NCBI GenBank assembly: GCA_030614305.1
Contig: JAUWKH010000053.1
Location: 1 to 9,099 of the forward strand
DNA length: 9,099 bases
Source: Bacteroidota bacterium
Lineage (GTDB): Bacteria > Bacteroidota > Bacteroidia > Bacteroidales > JADFUO01
Reading direction: 5' to 3'
The translations under genes were made by a program, and so were the position numbers. The notes below the pieces were generated by a model that made no database searches, had not been told where the DNA came from, and saw only the letters and a list, made by a program, of their open reading frames with translations. Numbering within the stretch: position 1 is the stretch's first letter; every line of letters begins with the position of its first letter. Below, piece after piece: positions 6,839-9,099 of this stretch.

Positions 6839-7966
6839 TCATTTCACAATAAATATTTTTCTGGTTTCGCTGTTGTTATCACTAATCAATTTAAAGAAAT
6901 ACTGTGCGCTTGGCAAATCCGAAAGATTGATCTTATAGGTTGAATTATATTCAAAATCAATTTCTTTTTCATATAGCTTATCGCCATAAAGTGTAAATAT
7001 CTGAACTGTGATCTTATTTAAACTTGTTGGATTAGAAATGGTCAATGTGCTTGAAGGTGGATTTGGGTAAACTTGTATCAAATTCAAATTATCACCTTTT
7101 GGGTTATTAAAAATCGAATCACAGAAAATATCTGTCGAGCATTCATTTGAGGCCATCAGGCAAACATAATATATTCCGTAACCTTCAAATTTATGAGAAG
7201 GATTTTGTTGGGTAGAAGAACTTCCGTCACCAAAATCCCAGTACCAATTATCTGTATTTTGTGAAGCATCAGTAAATTGAACAATTAGATCATCAATGGT
7301 TGTAGTGAAATCAGCAATGGTTGATTCGCAGAAAATTATTATTTCAAGTTTTGGGTGATTGTCCGGGTATTCCTGATCACTCGAAGAAAAAATCATGCTT
7401 CTGTAATGTTCTTCATTTACTAATTTGATCATAAAACCGTAGCTGTTTTCAGGATCATTTATCATATCCTGAACCAGAGTTGTTACATCTATATCAATAT
7501 AATCTTCCAAGGGATCATTGGTTTCTCTAAGTATAATTGCATTCTCAGAGGTTGTAAGAGGAGGGCTGTTCCAAGTTACTGTATATTCCTCCCATGGTGT
7601 AATAATTCTTTGGAGATAACTTTCGTTTGATCCGCTTAGTGAGGAGTGTCCTTGATGGTTACATGAAGTTGGGTTACCATAAAGCGAAAGTTTTGCACTT
7701 AATATTTGTGTGTTTTCCGGAATATCGGAAAGATCAAACTCAATCATTGATCTTGTACAAACATATGGACCATGAAATGTCCAGGCAATTGCAGCAAAAT
7801 CATGATGATCTCCATAATTTGTATTTGGAGTAAGGTTTCTATTATAACTATCTTTTCCATCTTCCGGGCCGGGCTGCAGAACAATAGTATCCTGAGAAAA
7901 TGAATTTAATGATATAAAAATTACAAAAAGGATTAATGGGAAACGAAAGTTCTTTTTTAGTATCAT
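6839..7966 (-). CDS. Secreted DNRLRE + PKD protein with T9SS sorting domain
   Basis: Residues 1-25 are a Sec signal peptide (KK near the N-terminus, hydrophobic core, cleavage near SFS-Q). Residues about 27-212 match the DNRLRE/CBM96-type beta-sandwich: TIVLQPGPEDGKDSY opening, TPNTNYGDH, RSMIEFDLSDIPENTQILSAKLSLYG, the WEEYTVTWNSPPL signature (125-137), IDIDVTTLVQDMIN and a closing FSSSDQEYPDNHPKLEI. Residues about 213-290 are a PKD domain with WYWDFGDGSSSTQQNPSHKF (241-260) and two Cys in the tail. Residues about 297-375 are a type A T9SS C-terminal domain (IQVYPNPPSSTLTI, ending KIFIVK). The predicted product is a T9SS-exported, surface-attached or released protein. DNRLRE domains are associated with carbohydrate binding, but the ligand here is unknown. 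There is no Shine-Dalgarno sequence; a perfect inverted repeat lies 3 nt before the start codon. Confidence 0.9.
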   Translation of the reverse strand: MILKKNFRFPLILFVIFISLNSFSQDTIVLQPGPEDGKDSYNRNLTPNTNYGDHHDFAAIAWTFHGPYVCTRSMIEFDLSDIPENTQILSAKLSLYGNPTSCNHQGHSSLSGSNESYLQRIITPWEEYTVTWNSPPLTTSENAIILRETNDPLEDYIDIDVTTLVQDMINDPENSYGFMIKLVNEEHYRSMIFSSSDQEYPDNHPKLEIIIFCESTIADFTTTIDDLIVQFTDASQNTDNWYWDFGDGSSSTQQNPSHKFEGYGIYYVCLMASNECSTDIFCDSIFNNPKGDNLNLIQVYPNPPSSTLTISNPTSLNKITVQIFTLYGDKLYEKEIDFEYNSTYKINLSDLPSAQYFFKLISDNNSETRKIFIVK

Positions 7967-7969
7967 TGG

Positions 7970-8004
7970 TAGTATATTTAAGTTCTAAAAATATAAATAT
8001 ACTA
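7970..8004. repeat. 11-bp perfect inverted repeat in the leader of the DNRLRE gene
   Basis: TAGTATATTTA (7970-7980) and TAAATATACTA (7994-8004) are exact reverse complements separated by a 13-nt loop. The repeat fills most of the 44-bp gap between the glycosyltransferase stop codon and the DNRLRE start codon, ending 3 nt upstream of the ATG on the minus strand. It could act as an operator or as an mRNA hairpin over the ribosome-binding region. It is AT-only, lacks a U-tract after a GC-rich stem, and so is not a standard terminator. Confidence 0.55.
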
Positions 8005-8010
8005 ATTATT

Positions 8011-9099
8011 TTAATCAATGTCAAATTTATTTAGAATTTTTGCCAAATCTGAGGTTTGATTTTTTCTGGAGAATTTTTCAATATTAATACTTTTAGACTT
8101 CAGCTGTCCTTTCTTAAAAGAATTATAAAACTTTAGGATATTGGCTTTCATTTTCTCAGAATCACTGAATCCACATACAACACCGGAATTTGTGTCACGT
8201 ATAATTTTTGCTGCATCACCATCAGGCGGTCCGATACAAAGAATAGGACGATGGGCTGCCATGTATTCAAAAAACTTTCCTGTTAAAATCATTTTGGCAT
8301 TCGGAGTATTATTTATCAACAACAATAATACCTGTGTCTGTTTCTGAAGTTTGATAACTTCATTATGCGGAAGGTAATTGATCTTTGTAATATATTTTTG
8401 GAGTTGAAATTCTTCTATTGATTGCTTGACACTATAATCTAATTTACCTATTAATTTAATTTCCAGATCATTTGCGAATTCTTTATTTGTATCAGTTAAT
8501 TGTTTAATCGCTTCCCAGAAAGAAATTGGATTTCTTGTTCTAACTATTGTACCAATGTATGAAATACTGAATTTTTTATCCGGTTCAATTTTTGAGCCAT
8601 TAGTGATATCATCCGAATCATATCCATTGGTTATTACTTCGTAATTTCTTTGATAGATTTTGTTGAAATCATCAGCCATGCCTCTGCTTATCAATACTAC
8701 CGAGTCGGCATTTTTTAAAACTTTTTTTTCAAGTTTATGATGTTTTTTGTCTGCACATCCGGTTAATTTTAAATCTTCGTAAAAATCAATATTTGTCCAT
8801 GGATCACGGAAATCAGCGAGCCATGGAATGCCCAAACGTTGTTTTAATTCGAAGGCAATCATGTGCATGCTATGAGGCGGACCAGTGGAAATCATTGCAT
8901 CAACAGGATTATTTTTCAGATAATTTGTTAAAAATTTTATTGAAGGTTTTATCCAGAATTTTCTTGCATCAGGGATGAAAAAATTTCCCCTTATCCAAAC
9001 AGAAACATTCTCGGATAATCCCGGCTTTTTATTTTCTGCTAAAAAACCTGCATTTATTTTCTGTTCTTTTTTTTGACCGATAAATTTTTTATATGCAGT
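8011..9099 (-). CDS. GT4-like glycosyltransferase, 5' end beyond the right edge
   Basis: The frame stays open from the ATG at 8895 to the window edge, adding 68 residues that read like the family (KKPGLSENVSVWIRGNFFIP, then DARKFWIKPSIKFL, then NNPVDA). The internal Met of VDAMISTGPPHSMH is therefore not the start, and 362 residues are visible. In these numbers: STGPPHSMH at 71-79, GIPWLADFRDPWTNIDFY at 90-107, HHKLEKKVLKNADSVVLIS at 120-138, EVITNGYDSDDI at 154-165, start of the donor domain ISYIGTIVRTRNP at 179-191, IKLIGKLD at 214-221, INYLPHNEVIKLQKQTQVLL at 240-259, and GKFFEYMAAHRPILCIGPPDGDAAKII at 274-300 with the expected Glu278. It should be a cytoplasmic nucleotide-sugar transferase for surface glycan. 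It is on the opposite strand from the 2121-6759 block, so it belongs to a separate transcription unit, possibly with genes further right. Confidence 0.88.
   Translation of the reverse strand, partial: TAYKKFIGQKKEQKINAGFLAENKKPGLSENVSVWIRGNFFIPDARKFWIKPSIKFLTNYLKNNPVDAMISTGPPHSMHMIAFELKQRLGIPWLADFRDPWTNIDFYEDLKLTGCADKKHHKLEKKVLKNADSVVLISRGMADDFNKIYQRNYEVITNGYDSDDITNGSKIEPDKKFSISYIGTIVRTRNPISFWEAIKQLTDTNKEFANDLEIKLIGKLDYSVKQSIEEFQLQKYITKINYLPHNEVIKLQKQTQVLLLLINNTPNAKMILTGKFFEYMAAHRPILCIGPPDGDAAKIIRDTNSGVVCGFSDSEKMKANILKFYNSFKKGQLKSKSINIEKFSRKNQTSDLAKILNKFDID
8022..8029 (-). promoter_or_regulatory. Weak -7 promoter box for the DNRLRE gene
   Basis: On the minus strand this reads TAAATTTG, a match to TAnnTTTG, inside the last codons of the upstream glycosyltransferase. 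Transcription would start near 8016 and include the inverted repeat at 7970-8004 in the 5' leader. The base after the box is A rather than a pyrimidine, and no TTG lies at the right -33 spacing. Confidence 0.25.

Noticed and set aside
7627..7833. Open frame of 68 codons on the + strand within the DNRLRE gene
   Set aside because: Antisense to the conserved DNRLRE domain, whose reading frame is clearly the real one.

Overview
The window is AT-rich and looks like a chromosomal segment of a Bacteroidota species, probably an environmental or marine Bacteroidales/Flavobacteriales-type genome. Four things support this. Two secreted proteins end in type A type IX secretion (T9SS) sorting domains (IYPNPS and VYPNPP motifs). 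A FISUMP-domain protein is present. Start codons mostly lack Shine-Dalgarno sequences. Several intergenic gaps contain the Bacteroidota sigma-ABfr -7 box TAnnTTTG. No RNA genes, CRISPR arrays, transposases or phage structural genes were seen.

Layout from left to right. Bases 1-789 (+) are the 3' part of a FISUMP-domain protein cut by the left edge. Bases 836-1825 (-) encode a secreted LamG/concanavalin-like protein with a T9SS sorting domain. A 295-bp divergent AT-rich gap follows. Bases 2121-6759 (+) form a co-directional block for surface glycan assembly: a GT4 glycosyltransferase, a class I SAM methyltransferase with two CPxC knuckles, a Wzx-like flippase (TTG start), and a divergent GpsA-type glycerol-3-phosphate dehydrogenase. 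A 79-bp gap follows, made almost entirely of two adjacent short tandem repeats. Bases 6839-7966 (-) encode a DNRLRE + PKD + T9SS secreted protein. Bases 8011-9099 (-) are a second GT4-like glycosyltransferase whose N-terminus runs off the right edge.

The glycosyltransferases, methyltransferase and flippase fit the building, decorating and export of a lipid-linked surface polysaccharide (O-antigen, A-LPS or capsule type). The GpsA-like enzyme could supply glycerol-3-phosphate for lipids or for a glycerol-phosphate decoration. The T9SS cargo proteins on either side would be exported and, in known systems, covalently attached to A-LPS, so the neighbourhood places glycan production beside proteins that may be anchored to such a glycan. 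That functional link is inference. Nothing here is clearly a new defence or mobile system. The most unusual items are the divergent GpsA, the CPxC methyltransferase, the stacked 8-mer/7-mer tandem repeats, and a perfect AT-only inverted repeat just before the DNRLRE gene.
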